Source: Flavobacterium sp. MK4S-17
GTDB taxonomy: Bacteria; Bacteroidota; Bacteroidia; Flavobacteriales; Flavobacteriaceae
Reading direction: 5' to 3'
Assembly: GCF_009848495.1 (NCBI RefSeq)
Contig: NZ_WWEP01000021.1
Span: forward strand, 102,989-166,988
Length of the DNA stretch: 64,000 nucleotides
A program made the translations under genes and the position numbers. Numbering within the stretch: the first letter of the stretch is position 1; each line of letters opens with the position of its first letter. Positions 1-9,834 of the stretch are shown piece by piece. The notes below the pieces were generated by a model, which saw only the letters and a list, made by a program, of their open reading frames with translations, was not told the origin of the DNA and searched no databases.

Positions 1-881
<881 letters not shown>

Positions 882-902
882 TATAGCGCTTAACTATAAA
901 AA

Positions 903-935
903 ACAAAGGCTGCCTGTTGGCAGCCTTTGTTTTTT
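903..935 (+). terminator. Rho-independent terminator after eno
   Basis: A perfect 12-bp inverted repeat (903-914 with 919-930), a 4-base loop TGTT and a T-run at 930-935. It separates eno from the two-component genes. Confidence 0.9.
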
Positions 936-996
936 CAAATTCTAAATCAAACTGCATTAATTCTCAATAAGAAGTTAAATGTTAAACCAGATATAA

Positions 997-1004
997 TACA
1001 TTTG
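997..1004 (+). promoter_or_regulatory. Candidate -7 element (TACATTTG) for the sensor kinase
   Basis: Matches the Bacteroidota -7 consensus TAnnTTTG, 20 bases before the chosen ATG at 1025. No clear TTG -33 element is seen at the usual spacing, so support is moderate. Confidence 0.5.
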
Positions 1005-1024
1005 TTTAACATAATTTGCAGTTT

Positions 1025-2989
1025 ATGAAAGCATTAAAGTTATTATTGCTTGTGTTTTGTTTTTGCCAAAGCGCTTTTTCGCAAAACAAAATTACCGACA
1101 GCCTTTTTACTGAGCTCGGCAAAGCAGGAAGCGATGCCAAAAAAGTAGAGTTGTATAATGCAATAGCGTCAGAATATATTGAAAATAATCCTGCCTTAAT
1201 GATGCAGTATGCCCAAAAGGGGCTAAAACTGGCACAGCTTAAAAAACTAAAGGAAGGAGAGGCCTGTTCATGGCTCAATATGGGGAATGCCAATATTATG
1301 ATGAGCCGTTATACCGAAGCATTAAAGAGCTTTACCAATGCCCAGGATATTTATGAAGGCATAAAAAAAGCCGGTAATCCCTCTGAAGAAATTATGAGCG
1401 GCCTTGCAAGGGCTTATGGCAGTATAGGTATAGTGTTTTCAGAACAAAACAATTATGCCAAAGCACTGGAATATTATTTTAAGGCAATAAAAATATACCG
1501 TGAAGCAGGAGAAGATGAAATTTTAGCTACAGCTTACAATAATATTGGTATAGTTTATAAAACGCAGAAGGAATATACCAAGGCCCTGCAATATTTCAAT
1601 AAAGCATTGCAGCTTCAGCAAAAAACAGCAGATAATACTTCGGGCGTTACTATTACCAACATAGGTAATATATATTTCCTTAATGGTGATAATGATAAAG
1701 CACTGAAATCATATAAAAGTGCTGAGGAGTTTTTTAAGAAGCATGAAAATAAAAGGGGAGAAGCTGAACTGTATAACAGCTTTGGTAATTACTACAAAAA
1801 AACGGGCGACACACAGCTTGCTGAAAAAAATTATAAAAAGGCACTTGAAATTTTCCGGGTTTCAGGAGAAGATTACGGGGCTTCGGCATCAATGGCTTTT
1901 TTAGGGCAGCTTTACGCAGGGCAGCATAAAAATGAAGAAGCGTTGGTATTCCTGAAACAATCGGTTGATATGGCTGCCCGTATAGGGGTGCTGGAACAGG
2001 TTAAGGAATCGGAAAAAAGTATCAGTAGTATTTATGAAAGCCAGGGGGATTTTGCCGGGGCACTAAAGCACTATAAACTTTATACAGCAGCTAAGGATAG
2101 CATTAATAATGCTGAAAATATAAAAAACCTTGTACGCGAGGAAATGAACTTTGAAATGGAGCGCAAAGCCGAATTGCAAAAAGCTGAAAATGAAAAACGG
2201 GAGGCTGTGTATATAGAGCAATCTAAAAGGCACAGGCAGCAGACACTTTTTACGGGGCTTTTTGCCATTTTGCTGTTTGGGCTGGCTTTTGTTATTTATA
2301 ACAGGCTACAGCTTAAAAAAACACTTACACTGCAAAAAGACCTTGCCGAGTATGAGCAAAAGGCACTGCACCTGCAAATGAACCCTCATTTTGTATTTAA
2401 CTGCCTGGGGTCAATTTCCAGCTTTATAGTACAAAACGGAACCGATTCGGCTATAAAATACCTTTCAAAATTTTCCAAGTTAATGCGGCTTACCCTTGAA
2501 TATTCTAAAGAGTCGCTTATCCCAATCGATAAGGAAATTGAAGGCTTGCAAAATTACCTGGAACTGGAGCAGCTCCGCTTTAATAAAATGTTTGATTTTA
2601 CAATAACCAAAGACTCGGCTATTGAAGATGATATGGCCATACCACCCCTGCTTTTGCAACCTTTTGTAGAAAATGCCATCATACATGGTATAGTGCCTAA
2701 AAAAGAGAAAGGCAGTATCGTCATCAATTTCTCACTGGTAAATGATAAGTTGGTTTGCACTGTTACCGATAATGGGATTGGTTTTGCCAAATCAAAAGAA
2801 ATGAAAGAAAACAGTGTAACTGTACACAAATCTATGGCACTGGATATTACAAGAAAGAGGCTTGAGGTAATACAGGCATTTACAGCAAAAGCCTCACATG
2901 TTGAAATAAAAGAAATTACTGATGAAGCAGGCAGGCCTTCAGGTACGCGTATTGTGCTTAACCTGCCCGTTCAGTTTGCAACCAATTAA
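1025..2989 (+). CDS. TPR-containing LytS/YehU-type sensor histidine kinase
   Basis: A 654-aa membrane sensor kinase of the His_kinase (LytS/YehU) family. In order: a signal peptide (about residues 1-20), a periplasmic array of tetratricopeptide repeats (about 60-350, with recurring pairs such as NIGIVYK), a coiled-coil stretch, one transmembrane helix near 407-427, then the cytoplasmic kinase. The likely phospho-acceptor is His455 in NPHFVFN, the N-box is FVENAIIHG near 550 and the G-box DNGIGF near 582. The frame also opens at a TTG (1016), but ATG 1025 gives a clean signal peptide. It lies 2 bases before its response regulator, so they are surely co-transcribed. The ligand is unknown; TPR sensors of this kind are common in Bacteroidota. 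Confidence 0.93.
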   Translation: MKALKLLLLVFCFCQSAFSQNKITDSLFTELGKAGSDAKKVELYNAIASEYIENNPALMMQYAQKGLKLAQLKKLKEGEACSWLNMGNANIMMSRYTEALKSFTNAQDIYEGIKKAGNPSEEIMSGLARAYGSIGIVFSEQNNYAKALEYYFKAIKIYREAGEDEILATAYNNIGIVYKTQKEYTKALQYFNKALQLQQKTADNTSGVTITNIGNIYFLNGDNDKALKSYKSAEEFFKKHENKRGEAELYNSFGNYYKKTGDTQLAEKNYKKALEIFRVSGEDYGASASMAFLGQLYAGQHKNEEALVFLKQSVDMAARIGVLEQVKESEKSISSIYESQGDFAGALKHYKLYTAAKDSINNAENIKNLVREEMNFEMERKAELQKAENEKREAVYIEQSKRHRQQTLFTGLFAILLFGLAFVIYNRLQLKKTLTLQKDLAEYEQKALHLQMNPHFVFNCLGSISSFIVQNGTDSAIKYLSKFSKLMRLTLEYSKESLIPIDKEIEGLQNYLELEQLRFNKMFDFTITKDSAIEDDMAIPPLLLQPFVENAIIHGIVPKKEKGSIVINFSLVNDKLVCTVTDNGIGFAKSKEMKENSVTVHKSMALDITRKRLEVIQAFTAKASHVEIKEITDEAGRPSGTRIVLNLPVQFATN

Positions 2990-2991
2990 TT

Positions 2992-3753
2992 ATGATAACA
3001 GCATTACTAATAGACGACGATTTAAACCTGAGAAACGGCATGAAAGGGCTGCTGGCACGATATGCGCCGGATATTAATATATTGGGCGAGGCGGACAGCG
3101 TTAAAAACGGTATTAAAGCCATAGAGCATTTTCAGCCTGATGTTGTTTTCCTTGATATACAGCTTGGAGACGGTACAGGATTCGATATACTGGAGCAGTT
3201 AATGCAAAAGCGGGGAAGCCTTTCGTTTAATGTAGTCTTTATTACTGCGCATGAGCAGTATGCCGTAAAGGCTTTTCGTTTCAGTGCACTGGATTATCTC
3301 CTAAAGCCGGTTGACCCGGAAGATTTGGCCAAGGTTATAGAGAAGATTAAAAAGGTGGTAACCGGTTCAGGTACTTATGCCCATATAGACCTGCTTCTGG
3401 AAAACATCAGAAAAAAGGTAGATAAGTTTAAGCGCATTGCACTTTCCACTTCAGACGGCATCCACCTGTTTGATGTGAGCGATATTATAAGATGCGAATC
3501 ACAGGATAATTACACCAAGTTTTATATAAAAAATAATAAGCCGGTGTTAATAGCAAAAACCTTAAAGGAATATGAGGACCTGCTTTCGGAGCAGGGTTTT
3601 GAACGCATACACCAGTCGCACCTTATCAACCTTGCCTATTTAAAATCCTACATAAAAAAAGATGGCGGATATGCCGTAATGGCTGACAACAGCCATTTGC
3701 CTATATCGCAGCGTAAAAAGGAACGCCTGCAGGAATTGCTTAAATCATTATAA
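2992..3753 (+). CDS. LytTR-family response regulator
   Basis: A 253-aa response regulator with an N-terminal receiver domain (about 1-120) and a C-terminal LytTR DNA-binding domain (about 148-250). The acidic pocket DDD is at residues 8-10, the phospho-acceptor is probably Asp55 (FLDIQL) and the switch region ends with LKPVDPEDL. LytTR proteins bind direct repeats upstream of their targets. It starts 2 bases after the kinase stop, the usual cognate arrangement. The T9SS cargo gene 19 bases downstream could be in the same transcript, so the pair may control a secreted protein; that link is inferred from position only. Confidence 0.94.
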   Translation: MITALLIDDDLNLRNGMKGLLARYAPDINILGEADSVKNGIKAIEHFQPDVVFLDIQLGDGTGFDILEQLMQKRGSLSFNVVFITAHEQYAVKAFRFSALDYLLKPVDPEDLAKVIEKIKKVVTGSGTYAHIDLLLENIRKKVDKFKRIALSTSDGIHLFDVSDIIRCESQDNYTKFYIKNNKPVLIAKTLKEYEDLLSEQGFERIHQSHLINLAYLKSYIKKDGGYAVMADNSHLPISQRKKERLQELLKSL

Positions 3754-3772
3754 AATCATCAATTAAAACGTT

Positions 3773-5827
3773 ATGAAAAAAAAATTACTTTTTATTTTAC
3801 TTTTTTTACCTGCACTTGCTTTGGCGCAGGTAGTAAACATACCCGATGTTTACTTTAAAAACAAGCTGCTTTCTGCTAATGCTTCCAATGGTGTGGCTAA
3901 GGATAGTAATGATAACCCTATAATTATTGATGTGAACGGCAATAACCAAATAGAGGAAACGGAAGCCTTGGCAGTAATAGGGTTAAATGTTTCCAATGCA
4001 TCAATAGCTTCCTTACAGGGTATTGAAGCATTCCTTAACCTTAAATCACTGGACTGCTCAACAAATAACTTAAATGCGCTTGATGTATCCATGCTGCCCG
4101 TGTTGGAATTGCTGGATTGTGCAGGTAATCAGTTAACCGGTGTGCAGCTTTCGCCTAACCTTTATAAATTATTTTGCACATCAAACCCGCTTACATCATT
4201 AAGTACTGAAAACCTGCCTAATTTAGTTCAGTTGGTTTGCATACAAACCAATATAGTATCGCTGGATTTAAGCAATTCGCCAAACTTTGAAGGTTTGCTG
4301 TGCACCAATAACAATAACCTTGTATCGGTAAACCTAAAAAACGGAAATTCTGAAAGCCAGGTGGGTGTGGCATTAAATCCTAATCTTGTTTATTTATGCG
4401 TGGACGATGAAGATGTGGAATCAGTACAACAATCGCTGGATGATTTGGGCGAGAATATAAATGTTAATGCCTACTGCTCATTTGTTCCCGGCGGCAGCTA
4501 TAATACCATTAAAGGCAAGCTTACTTTTGATGCTGATAATAACGGATGCGATACAGGCGATGCGCCGCGCAAGTACATTAAGGTAACACTTGACGATGGC
4601 ACGCAGTCAGGCTCAGCATTTTCCGACGGTTTGGGAGCGTATGCTTTTTATACCGGAGCAGGTAATTTTACATTAACACCGGAATTTGAAGAAGATTATT
4701 TTACTGCAGCCCCGGCTATGGCAATGGTTAACTTTCCAGCGGCTGATAACTCTGAATCGTTGCAGGATTTTTGTATTACTGCTACAGGTGTAAACCCTGA
4801 TATTGAAGTGGTAATGGTGCCGGTGGTAGCTGCAAGGCCCGGTTTTGATGCAGTATATAAAATTGTGTATAAAAATAAGGGTAACCAGGTGCTTTCAGGA
4901 AATATAAATTGCTTATGGGACTATTCATTACTCGAGTTTGTCAGTATGGTTCCCTCTGCCGATATAGCCGGTGTGGGCAGTTATTCATGGAATTTTAACG
5001 GGTTACAGCCTTTTGAAAGCAGGGAAATAACCATGACGCTTAATGTAAACAGCCAGGTGGAAAATCCACCTGTTAATGCAGGCGATATATTGCCGTTTAC
5101 AGCTACTGCCTCAATAGGTGCTGACGAAATGCCGGATGATAACATTTATATTTTAAATCAGGTAGTTGTAAATTCTGCCGATCCTAATAATATTGTGTGC
5201 CTTGAAGGGAGTACAGCACCTGCCGAAGCTATTGGCAAATACCTGCATTATATAGTTAATTTTGAAAATACCGGTACTGCCGCTGCTGATTTTGTAGTTG
5301 TAAAACATGAGTTTGACGAAACCCAGTATAATGTGGGCAGCTTGCAGATATTGAATACTTCGCACGGGATGGAAGCCAGGGTGAGGGGAAATGTTGTGGA
5401 GTTTATTTTTAAAAGCATTAACCTTAATGCTGCCGAGCATGGTAATATACTGTTTAAGGTAAAATCTAAAAACAGCCTTACGGCTGGCAGCCAGGTAGCC
5501 AACCGTGCCAACATTTATTTTGATTATAATTATCCTGTGGAAACTAACGAAGCAACCACTTTGTTTGAAACGCTGGGCAGGAATGATTATAACCTGGATA
5601 GCTCTGTTAAGGTGTATCCTAACCCGGCCGAAGGCCATGTTATCATTACTGCAGATTTTACCGTTAATACTATACAGCTGTTTGATGTTCAGGGCAGGCT
5701 GCTGCAAACTTCTGTAATAAATAATACTGAAGCTGAAATTGATATTTCAGGCAGGGCGGCAGGTATTTATTTTATTAAGGTAATTACTGGCAAGGGTACT
5801 AAAGTAGAGAAGCTTGTAAAGAAGTAA
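3773..5827 (+). CDS. Secreted T9SS cargo with leucine-rich-like repeats
   Basis: A 684-aa exported protein. Residues 1-18 form a Sec signal peptide. About 35-215 carry degenerate leucine-rich-type repeats of the form L..LDCS.N.L..LDVS. The middle part starts with a SdrD/Cna-B-like segment (KLTFDADNNGCD near 247), followed by DUF11-like beta domains. The last 70 or so residues are a Por_Secre_tail sorting domain (VYPNPAEG at the start, GIYFIKV, ending EKLVKK), the signal for type IX export and cell-surface attachment. No enzymatic motif is visible, so an adhesin or binding role is plausible but unproven. It follows the LytTR regulator by 19 bases and ends at a terminator. Confidence 0.9.
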   Translation: MKKKLLFILLFLPALALAQVVNIPDVYFKNKLLSANASNGVAKDSNDNPIIIDVNGNNQIEETEALAVIGLNVSNASIASLQGIEAFLNLKSLDCSTNNLNALDVSMLPVLELLDCAGNQLTGVQLSPNLYKLFCTSNPLTSLSTENLPNLVQLVCIQTNIVSLDLSNSPNFEGLLCTNNNNLVSVNLKNGNSESQVGVALNPNLVYLCVDDEDVESVQQSLDDLGENINVNAYCSFVPGGSYNTIKGKLTFDADNNGCDTGDAPRKYIKVTLDDGTQSGSAFSDGLGAYAFYTGAGNFTLTPEFEEDYFTAAPAMAMVNFPAADNSESLQDFCITATGVNPDIEVVMVPVVAARPGFDAVYKIVYKNKGNQVLSGNINCLWDYSLLEFVSMVPSADIAGVGSYSWNFNGLQPFESREITMTLNVNSQVENPPVNAGDILPFTATASIGADEMPDDNIYILNQVVVNSADPNNIVCLEGSTAPAEAIGKYLHYIVNFENTGTAAADFVVVKHEFDETQYNVGSLQILNTSHGMEARVRGNVVEFIFKSINLNAAEHGNILFKVKSKNSLTAGSQVANRANIYFDYNYPVETNEATTLFETLGRNDYNLDSSVKVYPNPAEGHVIITADFTVNTIQLFDVQGRLLQTSVINNTEAEIDISGRAAGIYFIKVITGKGTKVEKLVKK

Positions 5828-5860
5828 TTACAGATAGATATTAATTTTTTAAACATTTGG

Positions 5861-5895
5861 CAAAAGTCAGCATTTCATTGTGCTGACTTTTGTTT
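5861..5895 (+). terminator. Rho-independent terminator after the T9SS cargo gene
   Basis: A 12-bp perfect stem (5861-5872 with 5881-5892), an 8-base loop and a short T-rich tail. It closes the kinase-regulator-cargo unit. Confidence 0.85.
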
Positions 5896-6004
5896 ATTAT
5901 ATGCTTAATTAACTATTTTAATAAGTAATTTTCTTTATAAATAAATTGTAATTCACTAAATTCGCAGGAATATATTTTTAAACGTAATAATCTTTACTAT
6001 TATC

Positions 6005-7288
6005 ATGTCAAAAACTGCAATATTGGAATTTGATGGCAAAAAATATGAGTTTCCCTTGATTGTGGGGACTGAAGATGAAGTTGCCATTGATATTGATAAA
6101 TTACGCGGAGAAACCGGCGCGATTACAATGGATCCCGGTTATAAAAATTCAGGTTCATGCAAAAGCGAAATAACATTCCTTGATGGCGAAAAAGGGATAC
6201 TTCGCTACAGGGGCTACTCTATTGAAGACCTTGCTGAAAAATCTGATTTTCTTGAAGTTTCCTACCTTTTGGTTTTTGGCGAACTGCCAACTTCCTCGCA
6301 ACTTGAAAAGTTTGAAAATGATATAAGGAAATATACCCTTGTTCATGAGGAAATGAAAAATATTATTGACGGTTTCCCTAAAACTGCCCACCCAATGGGA
6401 GTTTTGGCATCATTAACAAGTGCCCTTACGGCTTTTAACCCAAAATCGGTTAATGTAGCCAATGATAAGGAAATGTATGAGGCTGTATGTAAAACTATGG
6501 CTAAATTCCTTGTTATCGCTACCTGGACATACAGGAAGGCAATGGGCTATCCGTTAAATTACTATGATAACACAAAGAGCTATGTAGAAAACTTTATGCA
6601 GCTTATGTTTGCATTACCTACAGGGCCATACAAAGCCAACCCTGTTGTGGTTAATGCGCTGGATAAATTGTTTATACTGCATGCCGACCATGAACAAAAC
6701 TGCTCTACATCTACAGTAAGGATGGTGGGCTCATCTCACGCTGGCCTGTTTGCCTCAATTTCGGCAGGTGTATCGGCATTATGGGGGCCGCTTCATGGCG
6801 GTGCCAACCAGGCTGTGCTTGAAATGCTTGAGGCAATACAAAAAGACGGTGGTGATGTTGAGAAATACCTTGCCAAAGCTAAAGATAAAGAAGATCCGTT
6901 CCGACTTATGGGCTTTGGGCACAGGGTATATAAAAACTTTGACCCGAGGGCAAAAATCATTAAGAAGGCAGCCGATGAAGTGCTAAACGACCTTGGTGTT
7001 GACGACCCTGTACTTTCAATAGCTAAGAAGCTTGAAGAAGCAGCTTTGCAGGACGAGTATTTTAAATCAAGGAATCTTTACCCTAACGTAGATTTCTATT
7101 CAGGAATTATATACAGGTCAATGGGTATACCAACAGAAATGTTTACCGTATTGTTTGCCATAGGAAGGCTTCCTGGCTGGATTGCGCAGTGGAAAGAAAT
7201 GCGTGTAAACAAAGAACCTATAGGCAGGCCAAGGCAAATTTATACCGGCAGCCCGTTAAGGGAGTTTAAACCGATAAATGAAAGATAA
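6005..7288 (+). CDS. gltA: Citrate synthase
   Basis: A 427-aa citrate synthase that condenses oxaloacetate and acetyl-CoA in the TCA cycle. The catalytic triad can be placed: His264 (GPLHGGAN), His306 (GFGHRVYKN) and Asp363 (NVDFYSG). The family signature around HADHEQNCSTSTVR (226-239) is intact. Length and the N-terminal extension before the core fit the Gram-negative hexameric GltA type. It stands alone between two terminators, so it is probably monocistronic. In flavobacteria as I recall them, eno, gltA and the arginine-deiminase-like gene are often close together. Confidence 0.98.
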   Translation: MSKTAILEFDGKKYEFPLIVGTEDEVAIDIDKLRGETGAITMDPGYKNSGSCKSEITFLDGEKGILRYRGYSIEDLAEKSDFLEVSYLLVFGELPTSSQLEKFENDIRKYTLVHEEMKNIIDGFPKTAHPMGVLASLTSALTAFNPKSVNVANDKEMYEAVCKTMAKFLVIATWTYRKAMGYPLNYYDNTKSYVENFMQLMFALPTGPYKANPVVVNALDKLFILHADHEQNCSTSTVRMVGSSHAGLFASISAGVSALWGPLHGGANQAVLEMLEAIQKDGGDVEKYLAKAKDKEDPFRLMGFGHRVYKNFDPRAKIIKKAADEVLNDLGVDDPVLSIAKKLEEAALQDEYFKSRNLYPNVDFYSGIIYRSMGIPTEMFTVLFAIGRLPGWIAQWKEMRVNKEPIGRPRQIYTGSPLREFKPINER

Positions 7289-7308
7289 ATTTCAGCCTTT
7301 ATAAATTT

Positions 7309-7337
7309 AAACCCGGTAGTTATTGCCGGGTTTTTTT
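7309..7337 (+). terminator. Rho-independent terminator after gltA
   Basis: An 8-bp stem (7309-7316 with 7326-7333) followed by a run of seven T (7331-7337). Confidence 0.85.
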
Positions 7338-7426
7338 ATCATCCTAAATTGAAGATTATATAACAAAACCAAATATTGCCTTTAATAATTTTTATAATTG
7401 TCAGCTAATAAGTTATAATGTTAGGA

Positions 7427-7459
7427 TTGTATATTATTAAGGGGCATTTTTTATATTTG
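7427..7459 (+). promoter_or_regulatory. Bacteroidota promoter for the arginine deiminase-like gene
   Basis: A TTG at 7427-7429 (-33 element) and TATATTTG at 7452-7459 (-7 element) are 22 bases apart. The start codon lies 18 bases downstream, so the leader would be short. Confidence 0.6.
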
Positions 7460-7476
7460 CCAAAAAGCCAAACGCC

Positions 7477-8391
7477 ATGTTGCAATTAAATGTAAAAAAC
7501 GAAACATCAAAATTAAAGGCAGTAATACTGGGCACAGCCGAAAGCAATGGCCCAACTCCGCAGGCTCATGAGGCATACGACCCAAAATCGCTGGAACATA
7601 TAATGGCTGGTACTTATCCTGTAGAGGAGGATATGGTTAAAGAAATGGAGGCGTTGAATGCTGTTTTTGAAAAATATAATGTAAAAGTTTACCGTCCTGA
7701 AATTATAAAGGATTACAACCAGATATTCAGCAGGGATATAGGCTTTGTTATAGATGATATTTTTATAAAAGCAAACATATTGCCTGACAGGGAGCGCGAA
7801 CTGGAAGCCATACAATATGTGATTGACCAGATTGACCCTGCAAAAGTGGTTCGCCCACCCGAAGAAGTGCATATTGAAGGGGGAGATGTAATGCTTTGGG
7901 ATGACCATATTTTTATAGGTACATACAAAGGCAGCGATTATAAAGACTATATTACGGCACGCACCAATATGCACGGTGTTAATTATATAAAGCAATTATT
8001 TCCGCATAAAACTGTAAAGGAATTCGACCTTGTAAAGTCAAGGATTGAGCCGCGTGATAATGCTCTGCACCTTGACTGCTGCTTTCAGCCCGTAGGAAAA
8101 AATAAAGGAGTAATTTATAAAAGTGGTTTCCGCGAGGAAGCTGATTATATGTACCTTGTAAATTTATTCGGCAGGGAAAACCTTTTCCATATAGAAAGGG
8201 AAGAGATGTATAACATGACATCTAATTTCTTTTCTATAGATACCAATGTGGTAGTAATTGAAAAAGGTTTCCACAGGCTAAAAAACTGGCTGCTTAAACA
8301 TGATTTTATTGTGGAAGAGGTGCCTTATGCCGAGATTGCAAAACAGGAAGGATTGCTGCGTTGTTCAACCCTGCCATTAATAAGGGAATAA
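7477..8391 (+). CDS. Arginine deiminase / dimethylarginine dimethylaminohydrolase-like pentein
   Basis: A 304-aa pentein-fold protein of the amidinotransferase/arginine deiminase/DDAH superfamily, which hydrolyses guanidino groups through a covalent cysteine intermediate. The catalytic set is visible: acidic EGGD at 134-137, His198 (LHLDCCF) and nucleophile Cys296 (GLLRCSTLP). The length is shorter than classical ArcA (about 410 aa) and fits DDAH-like members, so the substrate could be arginine, a methylated arginine or another guanidino compound; this cannot be settled from sequence alone. It is followed 10 bases later by ctlX, which suggests a shared arginine/citrulline pathway. Confidence 0.88.
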   Translation: MLQLNVKNETSKLKAVILGTAESNGPTPQAHEAYDPKSLEHIMAGTYPVEEDMVKEMEALNAVFEKYNVKVYRPEIIKDYNQIFSRDIGFVIDDIFIKANILPDRERELEAIQYVIDQIDPAKVVRPPEEVHIEGGDVMLWDDHIFIGTYKGSDYKDYITARTNMHGVNYIKQLFPHKTVKEFDLVKSRIEPRDNALHLDCCFQPVGKNKGVIYKSGFREEADYMYLVNLFGRENLFHIEREEMYNMTSNFFSIDTNVVVIEKGFHRLKNWLLKHDFIVEEVPYAEIAKQEGLLRCSTLPLIRE

Positions 8392-8401
8392 TTTTAAGGA
8401 T

Positions 8402-9337
8402 ATGAAACAAATTACGGATACTATATTAATGATAAGGCCTGTTGCCTTCAGGATGAATGAGCAAACGGCTGTAAACAATTATTACCAAAAGGTGCTGGAT
8501 AACCTTTTGCCAGAAACGGTTAATGCAAAGGCACAGCAGGAGTTTGATGCGTTTGTGCAAAAGCTGGAGTCGGTGGGTGTAAATGTTATAGTGGTTGAGG
8601 ATACTGTATCGCCCGATACGCCTGATTCTGTTTTCCCCAATAACTGGGTATCTTTTCATCAAAACGGCGATGTGGCATTGTACCCTATGTTTGCCGAAAA
8701 CCGCCGCAGCGAGCGTAGGGAAGACATACTTGAACTGCTGGAGGATAAAGGCTTTGCCATTGAAAATATTATAGATTATACCAGTGCTGAGGAAGAAGGC
8801 ATTTTTTTAGAGGGTACGGGAAGTATTGTTCTTGACAGGGCAAACGGCAAAGCCTATTGTGCACTTTCACCACGGGCAGATGAAGAGCTGCTGATTGAAT
8901 TTTGCGAAGACTTTGAGTTTACCCCAATAATATTTGAAGCTTTCCAAACGGTAAATGGTGAGCGCATGCACATTTACCATACCAACGTGATGATGTGTAT
9001 CGGCGAAACTTTTGCTGTGATTTGTGCGGACTGTATAGATGATAAAAAGGAACGTAAAATGGTGCTTTCCAGCCTTAGGGAAGATGGAAAGGAAGTAATA
9101 TTGCTGACAGAGGAGCAGCTTAACCATTTTGCGGGCAATATGCTTCAGGTAAAGGGCAGCAACAATAAAAGTTATCTTGTTATGAGTGCTTCGGCATACC
9201 AAAGCCTTACTGCGGAGCAGGTAGCAAAACTTGAAAAACACACAGAAATACTTTCTGCCAACCTTGATATTATTGAGGCTTGCGGGGGCGGTAGCGCCCG
9301 ATGCATGATGGCTGAGGTGTTCCTGCAAAAACAATAG
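8402..9337 (+). CDS. ctlX: CtlX-type citrulline-utilisation hydrolase (amidinotransferase family)
   Basis: A 311-aa member of the second pentein family, resembling proteins named citrulline utilization hydrolase CtlX. Typical features are the N-terminal TILMIRPVAFRMNEQT, FPNNW at 79-83, a probable catalytic His193 (IYHTN) and Cys301 in GGGSARCMMAEVF. It starts 10 bases after the DDAH-like gene and ends 6 bases before the Rrf2 regulator, so the three may be co-transcribed. Together the two penteins could turn arginine into citrulline and then degrade it, but no other genes for that route are in the window. Confidence 0.85.
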   Translation: MKQITDTILMIRPVAFRMNEQTAVNNYYQKVLDNLLPETVNAKAQQEFDAFVQKLESVGVNVIVVEDTVSPDTPDSVFPNNWVSFHQNGDVALYPMFAENRRSERREDILELLEDKGFAIENIIDYTSAEEEGIFLEGTGSIVLDRANGKAYCALSPRADEELLIEFCEDFEFTPIIFEAFQTVNGERMHIYHTNVMMCIGETFAVICADCIDDKKERKMVLSSLREDGKEVILLTEEQLNHFAGNMLQVKGSNNKSYLVMSASAYQSLTAEQVAKLEKHTEILSANLDIIEACGGGSARCMMAEVFLQKQ

Positions 9338-9343
9338 CAGCCT

Positions 9344-9757
9344 ATGCTTTCAAAAAAAACAAAATACGGATTAAAGGCCCTTATCTATATTGCAAAGCAG
9401 GATGGATTTGGGCCTGTCCTTATTTCAGATATTTCAGAAAAAGAACGGATTCCAAAAAAATTTCTTGAAGCAATATTGCTCGACCTTAAAAAGTTTGGGG
9501 TTTTAGGCTCAAAAAAAGGTAAGGGTGGAGGCTATTATTTAATGAAAGACCCTAAAACCGTTACTGTGGCAACCTTAATCAGGGTTTTGGACGGCCCTAT
9601 AGCAATGCTGCCCTGTGTAAGCCTTAATTTTTATGAGCCATGCGATGACTGCCCCGATGAGCAGGCATGCAGCCTGAACCACTTTATGGCGCAGGTTAGG
9701 GATAATACGTTAAACCTGTTACAGCAGCGTTCGTTGCATGACCTTGCATTTGCCTGA
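9344..9757 (+). CDS. Rrf2-family transcriptional regulator with Fe-S-type cysteines
   Basis: A 137-aa Rrf2-family regulator with an N-terminal winged helix (about 1-80; KTKYGLKALIYIAKQ, then a recognition helix ending near KKGKGGGYYL). The C-terminal region carries Cys91, Cys100, Cys103 and Cys109. IscR and NsrR use such cysteines to bind an Fe-S cluster; four here would allow that or redox sensing. It lies just upstream of the sulfate-assimilation operon, whose promoter has a dyad symmetry (9778-9794), so control of cysteine synthesis, as by CymR-like Rrf2 proteins, is the best guess. Its own start is only 6 bases after ctlX. Confidence 0.93.
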   Translation: MLSKKTKYGLKALIYIAKQDGFGPVLISDISEKERIPKKFLEAILLDLKKFGVLGSKKGKGGGYYLMKDPKTVTVATLIRVLDGPIAMLPCVSLNFYEPCDDCPDEQACSLNHFMAQVRDNTLNLLQQRSLHDLAFA

Positions 9758-9777
9758 AAAAAAATTTATTATAATAG

Positions 9778-9794
9778 TCTATAAAATCTATAGA
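9778..9794. promoter_or_regulatory. Dyad symmetry, candidate Rrf2 operator before the sulfate operon
   Basis: A perfect 6-bp inverted repeat (TCTATA, 5-base spacer, TATAGA) with further matching bases outside both arms. It ends 7 bases before the -7 box at 9802, where a bound regulator would overlap RNA polymerase. It lies directly after the Rrf2 gene. Binding is inferred. Confidence 0.55.
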
Positions 9795-9801
9795 GTAATA
9801 G

Positions 9802-9809
9802 TATATTTG
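9802..9809 (+). promoter_or_regulatory. -7 element (TATATTTG) of the sulfate-assimilation operon
   Basis: An exact TAnnTTTG match 25 bases before the DUF2061 start. No good TTG -33 element is seen; the dyad symmetry occupies that region, which would suit a regulated promoter. Confidence 0.6.
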
Positions 9810-9834
9810 AAAAAAATACAAAACAACCATTATT

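Noticed and set aside
5153..5707. A 184-codon frame on the minus strand within the T9SS cargo gene
   Set aside because: Composition rich in Ile, Tyr and Asn from reading the reverse strand, no motif, fully inside a well-supported gene.
7513..7995. A 160-codon minus-strand frame inside the arginine deiminase-like gene
   Set aside because: Shadow of a gene whose catalytic residues are all in place on the + strand.
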